This document shows positions 1-8,073 of a stretch of DNA of 20,199 nucleotides, piece after piece. Under the pieces are notes generated by a model. The model was not told where the DNA came from and did no database searches. It was given only the letters and a program-made list of their open reading frames with translations. The stretch comes from an uncultured Bacillaceae bacterium (GTDB lineage Bacteria; Bacillota; Bacilli; Bacillales; Amphibacillaceae). Numbering within the stretch: position 1 is the first letter of the stretch; every line of letters begins with the position of its first letter. The position numbers and the translations under genes were made by a program. Where the stretch lies: NCBI GenBank assembly GCA_937925695.1, contig CALAMD010000088.1, positions 1-20,199 on the forward strand. Direction: 5' to 3'.

Positions 1-89
1 ATTCCTGTTAAACCCATTATAGCTAACAATAAGAAAGTTAAACCAATGAATATGTGTGATATATGAACAGGGCCACAATCCTCATACAC
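1..89 (-). CDS. Possible 5' end of a membrane protein gene, cut by the window edge
   Basis: After the fliT stop the same frame stays open to the window edge. From a GTG at 89 it reads about 29 residues, ending in a hydrophobic run (HIFIGLTFLLLAIMGLTG) that would make a membrane segment. The ribosome site is weak (AGCGG about 10 bases before the GTG). In B. subtilis the gene after fliT is yvyD/hpf, which this does not resemble. It could be chance open frame; the product is not recognised. Confidence 0.25.
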   Translation of the reverse strand, partial: MYEDCGPVHISHIFIGLTFLLLAIMGLTG

Positions 90-107
90 TGGAACGTTAC
101 CGCTTGA

Positions 108-461
108 TTAGTTTTTACTATCCAAAAACCTACCATCTAATGATTGTAAATTTTTATATGGATGAATATAAGATTCGTTCGATTTTTTCTGTTTTTGTAA
201 TTGGTGCATTTCTTTCTTCAAATCATGGAACAAGATCTGCATTTCCTGCTCAATGTATTGATTTAACCGAACGATCTCTTTACCTAACTTTTTTTCAGCT
301 TCAGAATATGGAGGGGTTACCTGCTTCAGATAATCACTTCTTTTAGCAATGAGCTGATCTATCCGTTCAATGGTTTGTTCACGATTTTTCCCAGTAATTT
401 CTTCAGAAAAAATTTTTGCCAATTCTTTGGTGATTTGATGTAACTCTGTTAAGCGATTCAT
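108..461 (-). CDS. fliT: FliT-like flagellar chaperone
   Basis: A small, highly charged protein of 117 residues, almost all predicted helix, with Glu/Lys/Gln-rich coiled-coil character and no membrane segment. FliT proteins are cytoplasmic export chaperones for the filament cap protein FliD. FliT sequences diverge strongly, so the call rests mainly on position: it is the last gene after flaG-fliD-fliS, exactly where fliT lies in Bacillus. Its ATG overlaps the fliS stop codon (TAATG, one shared base), which suggests translational coupling. The C-terminal third is Lys/Gln-rich and unlike anything I recognise. Confidence 0.72.
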   Translation of the reverse strand: MNRLTELHQITKELAKIFSEEITGKNREQTIERIDQLIAKRSDYLKQVTPPYSEAEKKLGKEIVRLNQYIEQEMQILFHDLKKEMHQLQKQKKSNESYIHPYKNLQSLDGRFLDSKN

Positions 462-859
462 TATACTTGAGCACCTTGGGCATAATTATTTTTTTTAGCT
501 TTTAACATTGCCTCTTGCCACGTGTCTCTAAATTCAACCACAAAATTTAATGCTTCTTGCACATACTCTTTATCATTTTTAATATTTCCTTCTTGCAGCT
601 GATAATAAATATATTCATAAAGGGGTAAAATTTGCTGTGAAATTTCTACACTCTTGTCCAATGTAAGCATTAATTCCTGAATAATATCTTGAGCTCGTTG
701 TAAATTATTATTCTTGCCTTCAAAATTTTTCGCTTCCATGTCTTTAATGGCCTGATTAATAAACTTGATGCATCCGTTATATAACATTAAAGTTAACTGT
801 TCTTTTGAAGCTGTCTTGACTGCATTATTCTGATAAACTTGAAATTTATTTTTCGCCAT
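461..859 (-). CDS. fliS: FliS flagellin export chaperone
   Basis: A protein of 132 residues that opens in the typical FliS way, with a Tyr-x-x-Asn segment (FQVYQNNAVKTASKEQLTLM), followed by LYNGCIKFINQAI and the later DKSVEISQQILPLYEYIYYQL region. FliS is a four-helix bundle that binds the C-terminus of flagellin in the cytoplasm, stops early polymerisation and delivers it to the export apparatus. In Bacillus it also helps FliW release control. The ATG at 859 was chosen because AAAGGAG lies about 10 bases before it; the frame runs back to 892 without a better site. It is co-transcribed with fliD upstream and fliT downstream. Confidence 0.93.
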   Translation of the reverse strand: MAKNKFQVYQNNAVKTASKEQLTLMLYNGCIKFINQAIKDMEAKNFEGKNNNLQRAQDIIQELMLTLDKSVEISQQILPLYEYIYYQLQEGNIKNDKEYVQEALNFVVEFRDTWQEAMLKAKKNNYAQGAQV

Positions 860-900
860 GATCGACGTCTCTCCTTTATTAAAACTTGCCAAAAAAGACT

Positions 901-2430
901 TTACATATTACCAAATTGTGAAAATAAATAGGATGCTTGATCATTCATACGTTGGATTGCTTTTTCTAATTGGGTAAATTGATTCCAATACCTGTTTTCG
1001 ACCCGAACCATTCGTGCTTCAAATTGAGCTATCCGTTCATTTAAATCTTTCATCCGTCTACCAAGAGTGTAGTTATCCAATGTGTATGTACTACGTCCTG
1101 CTGTTTCTTCAATTCTATCTCTAAATCCTTTAACAGCCTCATCTAAACGATAAATGATCCCCCGACTATCATCTTTTGTAGGGTTTGCAAATAAATTTCT
1201 GACATCTTCAGGATTTTCACGTAAAGCTTCTCTTAACTTCTCTTCATCTATTTCAAGTTTGCCCCCATCCATATAGCGTTCCGAGGTTGAGATGCCAATT
1301 TGCGTCATCACTTGATAGGCACCATCAAGTTCAACGGAAGCATACCAAGTTTGACGAAGATCTAACAAACCGTTTGTAATGACAGATTCTCTTCTTAAAA
1401 TACCGCTCTTGGCTTTTTCCTCCCACTGTTTAATTTGGTCCTCGGTCATCTCTGCCTTTTGTTCATCTGTTAACGGTGGGAAATCTCGGTAAATTTGTTC
1501 TTGTTGAGAACCGTGAAGTTTCTCAACAACTTCATTATATTTATTGACAAAGTTCTTAATCGCCTCGACCGTATGATCAATATCCGTATCAACAGTTATC
1601 CGTACACTTTCCGTCGTTACATTTCGAAACTCTAAGTTAATCCCGTTTAGTGTATAAGAATTTGATTTTGATTCAATTTCAAGGACGTTATTATAGGTGA
1701 ATTTAGCATTTGTTCCGCCCTGTTCACCTCCAGTATTTAATTTCAATCTACTGAAAAATGACGAATCAGAAGCGGAATCAGATTCAGAATTGTATGTGGA
1801 ATAAAATTCAATTTCTGGTACCCCTTCTGGACTATATTTACCAGTGCGGGTTGTTTCTAAAACGACACGGTTTGAGCTCGGCTCATAAAAAGCCCGAACG
1901 GGAGCGTCTGAATCAGTTATTTTTCTTAATACACTTTCTATCGTATCCTCCGCATTGACCTTGATTTCATGATGGTTTTTTTCACCATTTTCATCATAAG
2001 TAGAAAAACGAATCACTTCTTCATTTTCATCGTTGATTTCAAGGGTAATTCCAAGTTCCTTGAGCGTCTTCGTTGGATCGAAGTCAGCTTCTAATTGTCC
2101 ACCAACATTAATAGCATTTGTCGCTAGTTGGGTTACTTGGATTTCATAGGCACCATTTGATGAGCTTGGATGGGCCGTTGCAGTAACGGCTGCCTCATTT
2201 GAAGAACTAACGACTTTGGATTGATACGTATGGCTTAACTTCATATCCAACATCATTTGTTCAAGTTCCAAGAGGGCGCGATTCATTTCTCTAAACGCAT
2301 CTTGTTTCCATTGTAATTTTGTTTGTTCTTGTTTCAAACGATTTAATGGCATTCGTTCAGCTTCCATTAATCGATTAACAATCGATTCTACGTCCATACC
2401 TGTTGCTAAACCGCCAACTCGCATCACCAC
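901..2430 (-). CDS. fliD: FliD flagellar filament cap protein
   Basis: A 509-residue hook-associated protein 2, close to the usual size (about 500 in B. subtilis). The N-terminal segment RVGGLATGMDVESIV is the FliD hallmark; the central part is variable, and the C-terminal FliD domain ends in long coiled-coil helices (about 455-500). FliD forms the cap at the filament tip and inserts flagellin subunits. The start is GTG at 2430, with AAAGGGAG about 9 bases upstream; an in-frame ATG lies two codons later at 2424, and the MVMR opening fits relatives. It follows flaG by 15 bases and precedes fliS by about 40 bases, within the sigma-D operon starting before flaG. Confidence 0.96.
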   Translation of the reverse strand: MVMRVGGLATGMDVESIVNRLMEAERMPLNRLKQEQTKLQWKQDAFREMNRALLELEQMMLDMKLSHTYQSKVVSSSNEAAVTATAHPSSSNGAYEIQVTQLATNAINVGGQLEADFDPTKTLKELGITLEINDENEEVIRFSTYDENGEKNHHEIKVNAEDTIESVLRKITDSDAPVRAFYEPSSNRVVLETTRTGKYSPEGVPEIEFYSTYNSESDSASDSSFFSRLKLNTGGEQGGTNAKFTYNNVLEIESKSNSYTLNGINLEFRNVTTESVRITVDTDIDHTVEAIKNFVNKYNEVVEKLHGSQQEQIYRDFPPLTDEQKAEMTEDQIKQWEEKAKSGILRRESVITNGLLDLRQTWYASVELDGAYQVMTQIGISTSERYMDGGKLEIDEEKLREALRENPEDVRNLFANPTKDDSRGIIYRLDEAVKGFRDRIEETAGRSTYTLDNYTLGRRMKDLNERIAQFEARMVRVENRYWNQFTQLEKAIQRMNDQASYLFSQFGNM

Positions 2431-2445
2431 GTTTAATCACTCCCT

Positions 2446-2790
2446 TTAAATCTTACGATCGATAAACAACCCCATGAGTTCTGCCATGGCTGCATACATA
2501 TCCAACATTTTCTTCGGTGGAATCTCTCTAATCACTTCATTTGTATCAGGATTAACAATCGTTACATAGTACTCATTTAATTCATCATGGAGGACAAATT
2601 TAAGATTTGTCTGTAAAGGCTCGATAAAGTCATTCATTTTTGTGACAACAGTTTCGACTTCTACCCTATTGACGGCGATGTCTTGCTGCTTTTTCCTTAG
2701 GTTAGCTTGAACTGTCGCTTGATCAATTACAGAATTTAACTGATCATTGTTTGAGAAAAATGACGTGCTTGTCACTTGTTTAAATTCCAT
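2446..2790 (-). CDS. flaG: FlaG family flagellar protein (YvyC)
   Basis: A protein of 114 residues with the FlaG pattern: a variable N-terminal half, then a compact domain with the segments LKFVLHDELNEYYVTIVNP, TNEVIREIPPKKMLDMYAAM and a final LMGLFID. FlaG proteins affect filament length in several bacteria; the exact activity is unclear. The ATG at 2790 has AGGAG about 10 bases upstream. The frame is open to 2844, but that lies upstream of the likely transcription start given by the sigma-D promoter at 2829-2855, so the longer form is unlikely. It is the first gene of flaG-fliD-fliS-fliT. Confidence 0.92.
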   Translation of the reverse strand: MEFKQVTSTSFFSNNDQLNSVIDQATVQANLRKKQQDIAVNRVEVETVVTKMNDFIEPLQTNLKFVLHDELNEYYVTIVNPDTNEVIREIPPKKMLDMYAAMAELMGLFIDRKI

Positions 2791-2828
2791 AATCCTACAG
2801 CTCCTAAACCTTTGATATTTTACTATTA

Positions 2829-2855
2829 ATATCGGATAGATCAAGAAGATGTTTA
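2829..2855 (-). promoter_or_regulatory. Sigma-D promoter for flaG-fliD-fliS-fliT
   Basis: On the minus strand TAAA (2855-2852), a 15-base spacer and TCCGATAT (2836-2829) match the sigma-D (SigD/FliA-type) consensus TAAA-N15-GCCGATAT at all but one base. Transcription would start near 2822, leaving about 30 bases of leader before the flaG ATG. The fliD operon of B. subtilis is known to be sigma-D dependent. Confidence 0.8.
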
Positions 2856-2886
2856 ACGAATAGTGGTGAATGACAATGATTTGTTA

Positions 2887-3105
2887 TTATTTTTGTTTTA
2901 GCATGTCAATTAAAGCTAAAGAAACATTTGCTGCTTCATTATTTTGTTGTTGTATCTCAAGGTAGACCTCTTTACGATGTATTTCGATTGATTTCGGTGC
3001 ATCAATCCCTAATTTCACTTGATCACCCTCAATTGATAGAATTGTAATTTCGATGTCGTCGCCGATTTGAATCGCTTCATGTTGCCTTCTCGTCAATACT
3101 AGCAT
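2887..3105 (-). CDS. csrA: CsrA translational regulator
   Basis: A 72-residue RNA-binding protein with the full CsrA signature: MLVLTRRQHEAIQIGDDIEI at the start, the VKLGIDAP core and the EIHRKEVY segment, whose arginine is one of the RNA-contacting residues. CsrA dimers bind GGA motifs in leader RNAs; in Bacillus the known target is hag (flagellin) mRNA, with FliW as antagonist. The ATG at 3105 overlaps the 3' end of fliW by 7 bases and has AAAGGGGAT about 9 bases upstream. hag, which follows csrA in B. subtilis, is not present here. Confidence 0.97.
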   Translation of the reverse strand: MLVLTRRQHEAIQIGDDIEITILSIEGDQVKLGIDAPKSIEIHRKEVYLEIQQQNNEAANVSLALIDMLKQK

Positions 3106-3560
3106 GACAAATCCCCTTTCTGCGGAGCAGTTTGATTAGATGCAATAGGGGCTTTTATCGAGTATTTATCGCTATTTAATACATACTGCTTACCAACATT
3201 TAATTTATGATTAATGATCAGTGGCGCTTTTAAATTAATTGTACTCTGTTGGAAAGGCTGTTTTAATGTAACAATTGTTAATACAGTAACATCCTCTTCG
3301 CTCGTTAATTGCAAAGTTGCTACTAAATGTTCATCCAACTTAAATTCATAATCCTTGTAAAAGTGATAAGGATTTACAACGATAAAAGCTAAGTCGGCTG
3401 TTTTGACAGACTGAAGAATTTGAAAGATAGGATTACCCGGTAATTCAAGTAAAATAAATTCTAATTCATCTAAAAAACCAGGAATCCCTGAAGGAAATCG
3501 AATAACTTTATTACGGTCAATTTCTACATCACCTAAATATTTCGTGCCAATCGTTAACAT
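3099..3560 (-). CDS. fliW: FliW flagellar assembly factor
   Basis: A 153-residue protein with the FliW signature IRFPSGIPGFLDELEFILLE near the N-terminus and the conserved middle segments AFIVVNPYHFY and VTVLTIVTL. FliW binds either flagellin or CsrA: when cytoplasmic flagellin is low, FliW is free, binds CsrA and lifts repression of flagellin translation. The ATG at 3560 has GAGGTGA about 9 bases upstream. Its last 7 bases overlap csrA, so the two partners are probably translated together. It follows yviE by about 44 bases. Confidence 0.95.
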   Translation of the reverse strand: MLTIGTKYLGDVEIDRNKVIRFPSGIPGFLDELEFILLELPGNPIFQILQSVKTADLAFIVVNPYHFYKDYEFKLDEHLVATLQLTSEEDVTVLTIVTLKQPFQQSTINLKAPLIINHKLNVGKQYVLNSDKYSIKAPIASNQTAPQKGDLSC

Positions 3561-3604
3561 ATCTCTGTCACCTCGTCATATGGCATCCGTTCACCATTTC
3601 CTGC

Positions 3605-4177
3605 TTATACTCGCTCGGAAAACAGATGTTCAAAATCAATTTTAAGCTCAGCATATTGCTCCATATAAATGTGTAAATTACCTCTTTCATATTGATGAAT
3701 CGGTTTATTTGCTTTTGCTTCGATGATTGGTTTGTTAGCAGTAGCATGAATATGTAATTCAGCAGGTTCCACATCAATTTTAACAGAAAATGGCGAAGGA
3801 ATATATTTCAAACCGATTCGTTTCATCTCTGGAAAAGCATTTGTCACTGCTTGTGAAATTAATGGATTTCCTCCATCTTCAATCCGCATGAGTTCAGTTC
3901 CTTGGGATGCTCTTCGCTCCGTTCCTTCTAAAGCAGCTGCTTGGCCTTCTAGAGCATGTTTTGCAATTAGTCTCGGTGTGCTCATGAGATTCATTTCTTC
4001 CCAAGCCTGTATTTGATCTATCGTTAGTTTAGCCGGTTTCGTCTCTATAGACAGTTCTGCTTTAGGCTGCTCAATTGATAAATCAGCTTTAGGTTGTTGA
4101 AGATATTGCTTGCCTAAGCTTTGTGTCATGCCAATTTTAGCCATTTGTGATTCTATTCTAATTTGTGGTAAACGCAT
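3605..4177 (-). CDS. yviE: YviE-like (DUF6470) flagellar-locus protein
   Basis: A 190-residue protein lying between flgL and fliW, the place of yviE in B. subtilis. It opens MRLPQIRIESQ and contains a near-repeat (QPKADLSIEQPKAELSIE, about residues 28-45) that alternates polar and hydrophobic residues; a second such block lies near the C-terminus (VDVEP-type and EAKANKPIH segments). The family function is unknown; no enzyme motif or membrane segment is visible. The ATG at 4177 was chosen because AAAGGAGTATTGTT precedes it directly; the open frame back to 4231 overlaps a hairpin and has no ribosome site. Confidence 0.82.
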   Translation of the reverse strand: MRLPQIRIESQMAKIGMTQSLGKQYLQQPKADLSIEQPKAELSIETKPAKLTIDQIQAWEEMNLMSTPRLIAKHALEGQAAALEGTERRASQGTELMRIEDGGNPLISQAVTNAFPEMKRIGLKYIPSPFSVKIDVEPAELHIHATANKPIIEAKANKPIHQYERGNLHIYMEQYAELKIDFEHLFSERV

Positions 4178-4213
4178 AACAATACTCCTTTTCATACAAT
4201 AGAAAAAGGTAAA

Positions 4214-4242
4214 GCCCTTCACCACGCGCATTTGGTAAGGGC
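4214..4242 (-). terminator. Imperfect hairpin between flgL and yviE
   Basis: On the minus strand GCCCTTACC and GGTGAAGGGC pair over 9 base pairs with one bulged base around a loop of 10, followed by a mixed TTTACCTTTTTC run. This could be a leaky terminator or an RNA-stability hairpin that lowers the output of yviE, fliW and csrA relative to flgK-flgL. Confidence 0.35.
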
Positions 4243-4258
4243 CAAAAATGACTAACTG

Positions 4259-5158
4259 TTAACGAAGAAAATCGATCAACGTTGGTTGGATAATACGTGC
4301 ACCGGCTGACAATGCAGCACGATGTAAACTTTCTTGCGTAATCAAATTTGTAATCGCTTCTTCAAAGTGGACATCTTCATTTTCTGACATCGTTCTTGTA
4401 GCAATAATTTCCTGTTGATCTAAGCGATTTTCAATTAGCTCTAGACGATTCATCCTTGCACCTAAATCGGCACGGGCATTAATCAACTGATCAATACTTG
4501 TATCTAACTCTTCTAAACTATTACCAATTTCAATTGGTTCATCAGCATCAAGATCACTATCGAGATGACCAATTAACCGATCAATGTTTTCAAACAATTC
4601 TTGATTGAAAACATCTTCGCCAGGCACATTCGCTGGAATGGTAATACCACTGTACACTTGAATATTAACCGGAGTTGTTGATTCAGGATAGCTCGTAATT
4701 TCACCTGTTGTTCCATCAAGGACAATCGGTGGTTCAGTCGTATTCGTACCATTGAAAATATACTTACCATTCACATTCGTATTGGCTAAATCAATTAAAT
4801 GTTCTCTTAGCTGTTCAACTTCTTCACGAATGTTCCGTAACTCATCTTCAGTATAAGTTCCGTTGCTAGCTTGAACGGCGAGCTCCCTCATCCGTTGCAT
4901 TGTATGAATAGCTTCATTGAGGGCCGCTTCTGAATTATCCATCCAGTTATGTACTTCTGCCGTGTTTCGTTTAAATTGTTCTACTTCAACTACCTGGGAT
5001 CGATAGTTCATCCCCTTCATTGCAATTACTGGATCATCTGAAGGTCGCCTAATCTTTTTTCCGGTATATAGCTGTTCTAAATATTTGTCCATTTTCCCTT
5101 GGCTATTCATCAAATGACGGAGCATATTATTCGATAGCATACTTTGCGTTACACGCAT
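4259..5158 (-). CDS. flgL: FlgL hook-filament junction protein (HAP3)
   Basis: A 299-residue hook-associated protein 3, matching the B. subtilis size. The N-terminal flagellin-like helix region carries MRVTQSMLSNNMLRHL, LYTGKKIRRPSDDPVIAMKG and a coiled coil through about 115 with QASNGTYTEDE; the C-terminal helix carries DVHFEEAITNLITQES and ends in QPTLIDFLR, typical of FlgL. FlgL sits between FlgK and the flagellin filament outside the cell. Its ATG lies 8 bases after the flgK stop, so the two are probably translated together. Confidence 0.96.
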   Translation of the reverse strand: MRVTQSMLSNNMLRHLMNSQGKMDKYLEQLYTGKKIRRPSDDPVIAMKGMNYRSQVVEVEQFKRNTAEVHNWMDNSEAALNEAIHTMQRMRELAVQASNGTYTEDELRNIREEVEQLREHLIDLANTNVNGKYIFNGTNTTEPPIVLDGTTGEITSYPESTTPVNIQVYSGITIPANVPGEDVFNQELFENIDRLIGHLDSDLDADEPIEIGNSLEELDTSIDQLINARADLGARMNRLELIENRLDQQEIIATRTMSENEDVHFEEAITNLITQESLHRAALSAGARIIQPTLIDFLR

Positions 5159-5166
5159 TTATATCC

Positions 5167-6699
5167 CTACCTTCCTACTAATCCCATACCGTTGATAATT
5201 CGATCAAGTAATTCATCAATCGCTGTCATGCTTCGTGCTGCAGCATTATAGGCATGTTGGAACTGAATCATGTTCGTCATTTCTTCATCGAGAGAAACAG
5301 CACTGACTGACATTTTTTGTTCCTCAACTTGGGATCGTAATATTTCCGTGTTAGCTGTCATACGATTCGCTTCTTTAGCTCGTACACCTAAGCCCCCTAT
5401 GAGGGATTCATAAAAACTCCTAACTGATCCTTCATCTAAATCAACGAGCGTTGGATCAGTAAACATATCTGCTAACGCAAGCGCATTTTCACCCTCACCT
5501 GGTAAACCTTCACTGCTCGCTGCAATCAAAGATGGATTAGTATAGATAACTGAAGATATCGTAATATTACCTGCTGTAATCGAATCCTCACCATTAGCGT
5601 CGTCTACAAAGAAAGTTCCCCCTGGATTGCCATTCAGATCAAAACCTAATCTATGGATATGGTTAAACGCTCTTGCCAGCTCAGAAGCCATACGATCTAA
5701 AGACTGGATCATTTCTGGATATTCACCTTTAACAGTATTATCTTCTACATATCCAAACGCTTCAATCAGTCCTTTTAACGATCCAATTGATTGTAATATG
5801 TCTAAATCACCGAACTCACTGTAACCTTCTATTTGAACACTTGTAACAGCGCCATTTTCATAATTTACTGTCAGTTCATTAACTGCATCATCATGATGCC
5901 CAGGCTGTCCATATAGTAGAAAAACAGGTGGTTGATCGAGTGAAAGACCCTGCGCATCGACCAACTCAATTCTAACGATGCCTTCTGCATGTTCTACTGC
6001 ACTATCACTGCTCTCAATATGATGAACTTTAATCGAAACAATCTCTGACAGTTCGTCAATTAAACGGTCACGATCATCATACAAATCATTCGGTAAATAA
6101 CCATGGGGTTCAACTGCTTGGATTTGCTTATTAATCTCATTAATTTGTGTCAACAACGAATTGACATCAGAAACTGTTACTTTAATCTGATTTTGTAAAT
6201 CGCCTCGAATGGACTCAAGGGTCTCGGATAAATAGTTAAATGTTTCTGTCACCGCCAACGCGCGGTTCACGACAACTGATCTCGCCCCAGAGTTTTCCGG
6301 GTTCGTTGCTAAATCTTGTAATGATTGCCAAAACTCATCCAACGTTTGTGATAAACCATTTTCAGATGGTTCGTTTAACAATTCTTCCAATCTACTTAGC
6401 GCACTTGCAGTTGTCTGCCAGTACCCATGACGGCTACTTTCAGTCCGAAATTGATAATCTAAGAATTCATCGCGAATTCTTTGTATCGAGCCAACCTGAA
6501 CTCCTGTTCCTATTTGCCCCGGTATTTGTGGGCGATTCCTCGATCCAGAAGGATATGGAGTTGTTGTTGCAAAATTAACCCGTTGTCTCGAATATCCTTT
6601 TGTATTCGCATTAGCAATATTGTGTCCAGTTGTATATAAGGCTGCCTGCTGAGCATATAAGGCTTGCTTAGCCATTTCTAAACCATGAAAAGTACTCAT
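5167..6699 (-). CDS. flgK: FlgK hook-filament junction protein (HAP1)
   Basis: A 510-residue hook-associated protein 1, nearly the B. subtilis size. The N-terminus has the flagellar rod/hook motif HNIANANTKGYSRQRVNF (about 28-45), followed by GQIGTGVQVGSI and the helical D1 region; the C-terminal end carries SLDEEMTNMIQFQHAYNAAA, the standard FlgK heptad helix. FlgK is the first protein assembled on the hook. The ATG at 6699 has GAGGGAG upstream. It follows flgN, its likely export chaperone, by 36 bases. Confidence 0.97.
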   Translation of the reverse strand: MSTFHGLEMAKQALYAQQAALYTTGHNIANANTKGYSRQRVNFATTTPYPSGSRNRPQIPGQIGTGVQVGSIQRIRDEFLDYQFRTESSRHGYWQTTASALSRLEELLNEPSENGLSQTLDEFWQSLQDLATNPENSGARSVVVNRALAVTETFNYLSETLESIRGDLQNQIKVTVSDVNSLLTQINEINKQIQAVEPHGYLPNDLYDDRDRLIDELSEIVSIKVHHIESSDSAVEHAEGIVRIELVDAQGLSLDQPPVFLLYGQPGHHDDAVNELTVNYENGAVTSVQIEGYSEFGDLDILQSIGSLKGLIEAFGYVEDNTVKGEYPEMIQSLDRMASELARAFNHIHRLGFDLNGNPGGTFFVDDANGEDSITAGNITISSVIYTNPSLIAASSEGLPGEGENALALADMFTDPTLVDLDEGSVRSFYESLIGGLGVRAKEANRMTANTEILRSQVEEQKMSVSAVSLDEEMTNMIQFQHAYNAAARSMTAIDELLDRIINGMGLVGR

Positions 6700-6735
6700 A
6701 ATATGAACTCCCTCAATTACATTTTCTCTGATGGT

Positions 6736-7224
6736 CTATGCTTGTGAGTCAAACACAGAACGGCTGTCCGTTTCTTTCGTATCTTTATGACCATAGTTTA
6801 TTTGTTGGATATTTGGTTGGATCATATCCAACGTTAATTGAACAAGTTGTAATGATTGTCGCAATAATTCTTGATTTAACTGCTCCTGTTGCTTAAGCGT
6901 AGTGATCATATTTGTAAGTTCAATTGTTACTTCTTCAAGTTCTTGTTTTTCTGTTTCGTCATTCAACAATTCGAGCATTTTTGTAACAGTCTTTTCCTCT
7001 GTTGTAAATTGATGCGCTTCAAACCACTTCTCAACATCTCTTTGTCTTTTTTCTTCAAACTGTTCTAGTAATTGTAAGTATTTTCGTTCTTTAGCGATCA
7101 AATGTTGTAATTTTTCAGTTGAACCTTCTATTAAAATTTCTGTTTTTTCCTTAGAAACATGACATAGTTCTTTGTGAATACTGATGAGCTTTTCCAATGT
7201 GCGAACAATAGGATGTATGGACAA
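6736..7224 (-). CDS. flgN: FlgN export chaperone for FlgK/FlgL
   Basis: A 162-residue protein, nearly all helix, with the FlgN-family layout: an N-terminal helix, KERKYLQLLEQFEEKRQRDV in the first half and a second coiled coil (QQEQLNQELLRQSLQLVQLTL) near the C-terminus. FlgN holds FlgK and FlgL ready for export. The start is TTG at 7224, chosen because AAAGGAGGAG lies just upstream. Between flgM and flgK, as in Bacillus (yvyG). Confidence 0.88.
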   Translation of the reverse strand: MSIHPIVRTLEKLISIHKELCHVSKEKTEILIEGSTEKLQHLIAKERKYLQLLEQFEEKRQRDVEKWFEAHQFTTEEKTVTKMLELLNDETEKQELEEVTIELTNMITTLKQQEQLNQELLRQSLQLVQLTLDMIQPNIQQINYGHKDTKETDSRSVFDSQA

Positions 7225-7238
7225 AACAGCTCCTCCTT

Positions 7239-7502
7239 TTAATACTTAGCCCAAAATTCAGCTATTTTCTCTGCTGTTTTTTCATAATTAATCTCGTATT
7301 TTCCCGATTCAATGTCCTTCTTGATCTGTTGAAGATAAGCTACTCGCTTTTTTGAAGCTTGTTCTGACTTTTGCAAACGTTTCGCCTGGGCAGAAATATT
7401 TAGCTCATCTTTACGTTGGTATTGTTGTTGTCTTGTTTTATTCCGTTCGACATTCTGCTTATAAGCTTGAATATGTTTAAATTGAGGTCCTTGAATTTTC
7501 AC
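7239..7502 (-). CDS. flgM: FlgM anti-sigma-D factor
   Basis: An 87-residue, very basic protein with the FlgM layout: a disordered Lys/Gln-rich N-terminal half, the SAQAKRLQ motif at about 47-54 and a C-terminal sigma-binding helix region (RVAYLQQIKKDIESGKYEI, then KIAEFWAKY). FlgM binds sigma-D and blocks late flagellar genes until the hook is complete. The start is GTG at 7502 with AAGAGGTGA 9 bases upstream. First gene of flgM-flgN-flgK-flgL-yviE-fliW-csrA, behind a sigma-D-like promoter, which gives negative feedback. Confidence 0.93.
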   Translation of the reverse strand: MKIQGPQFKHIQAYKQNVERNKTRQQQYQRKDELNISAQAKRLQKSEQASKKRVAYLQQIKKDIESGKYEINYEKTAEKIAEFWAKY

Positions 7503-7562
7503 TGGTTTTCACCTCTTTAACGTACATTTTACCATTCGAATCATATTGTAGACCTATTATTT

Positions 7563-7590
7563 ATATCGACTAATTATAAAAATGATTAAA
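7563..7590 (-). promoter_or_regulatory. Sigma-D-like promoter for the flgM operon
   Basis: On the minus strand GTCGATAT (7570-7563) differs from the sigma-D -10 element GCCGATAT at one base. A TTAA (7589-7586) lies 15 bases upstream, against consensus TAAA. It is about 60 bases before the flgM GTG. flgM of B. subtilis has a sigma-D promoter, which supports it. The -35 part overlaps the hairpin at the end of yvyF. Confidence 0.55.
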
Positions 7591-7600
7591 CATCATTTTT
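7578..7600 (-). terminator. AT-rich hairpin at the end of yvyF
   Basis: A perfect 9-base-pair inverted repeat (AAAAATGAT / ATCATTTTT) with a loop of 5 covers the yvyF stop codon and on the minus strand ends in five T. The stem has only two G-C pairs, so it is at best a weak terminator separating the comF genes from the flgM operon. Confidence 0.35.
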
Positions 7601-8030
7601 AATCTCTTGATTTTGTTTTAAAAGAATAATAAACGTTCTCTCGGTCTCTTTCTGCTTTTTTGCGCTGATTAATTTGCTGTTCAATTTCTTCTTGAAATTT
7701 TAGTTCTTTAATCATCTCGCTTGAACATTGCTCACAAATTCTACCTGTCGTAATCGGCTGACCACACTTTTCACATGGATAGTTTAAATTTGGAAAGTCA
7801 GCTGCTCGTAAACGCTTTTCTTTCACAAATTTAATGATTAAATCTTCCTCTACACCAGTAGCCTCGACAATCTCCATTATTGTTGCCTGTCTATTTTTAC
7901 GTTTCGTTAAAAAACGATAAACAATCTCAAATGCTTCTTCTTCCGCTTCATAACATTTCTGACATATATCGCGGACTGTTTTTACAAAGACTTCGTTGCA
8001 ATTCATACAATTTGCTAATTCACCCATCAT
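7599..8030 (-). CDS. yvyF: YvyF-like zinc-ribbon flagellar operon protein
   Basis: A protein of 143 residues with two CxxC pairs near the start (CMNC, about 9-12, and CQKC, about 25-28), a middle region resembling a small winged-helix fold (TIMEIVEATGVEEDLIIKFV) and a second zinc knuckle (CEKC and CEQC), then a charged coiled-coil tail. This is the layout of YvyF/TIGR03826, a protein of unknown function always near flgM. Two ATGs follow GGAGG (8030 at 6 bases, 8027 at 9), and either may be used. It begins 43 bases after comFC. Confidence 0.85.
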   Translation of the reverse strand: MMGELANCMNCNEVFVKTVRDICQKCYEAEEEAFEIVYRFLTKRKNRQATIMEIVEATGVEEDLIIKFVKEKRLRAADFPNLNYPCEKCGQPITTGRICEQCSSEMIKELKFQEEIEQQINQRKKAERDRENVYYSFKTKSRD

Positions 8031-8073
8031 CACGTACCTCCGTATCAATATTATACCATAAAGAACGTTCATC

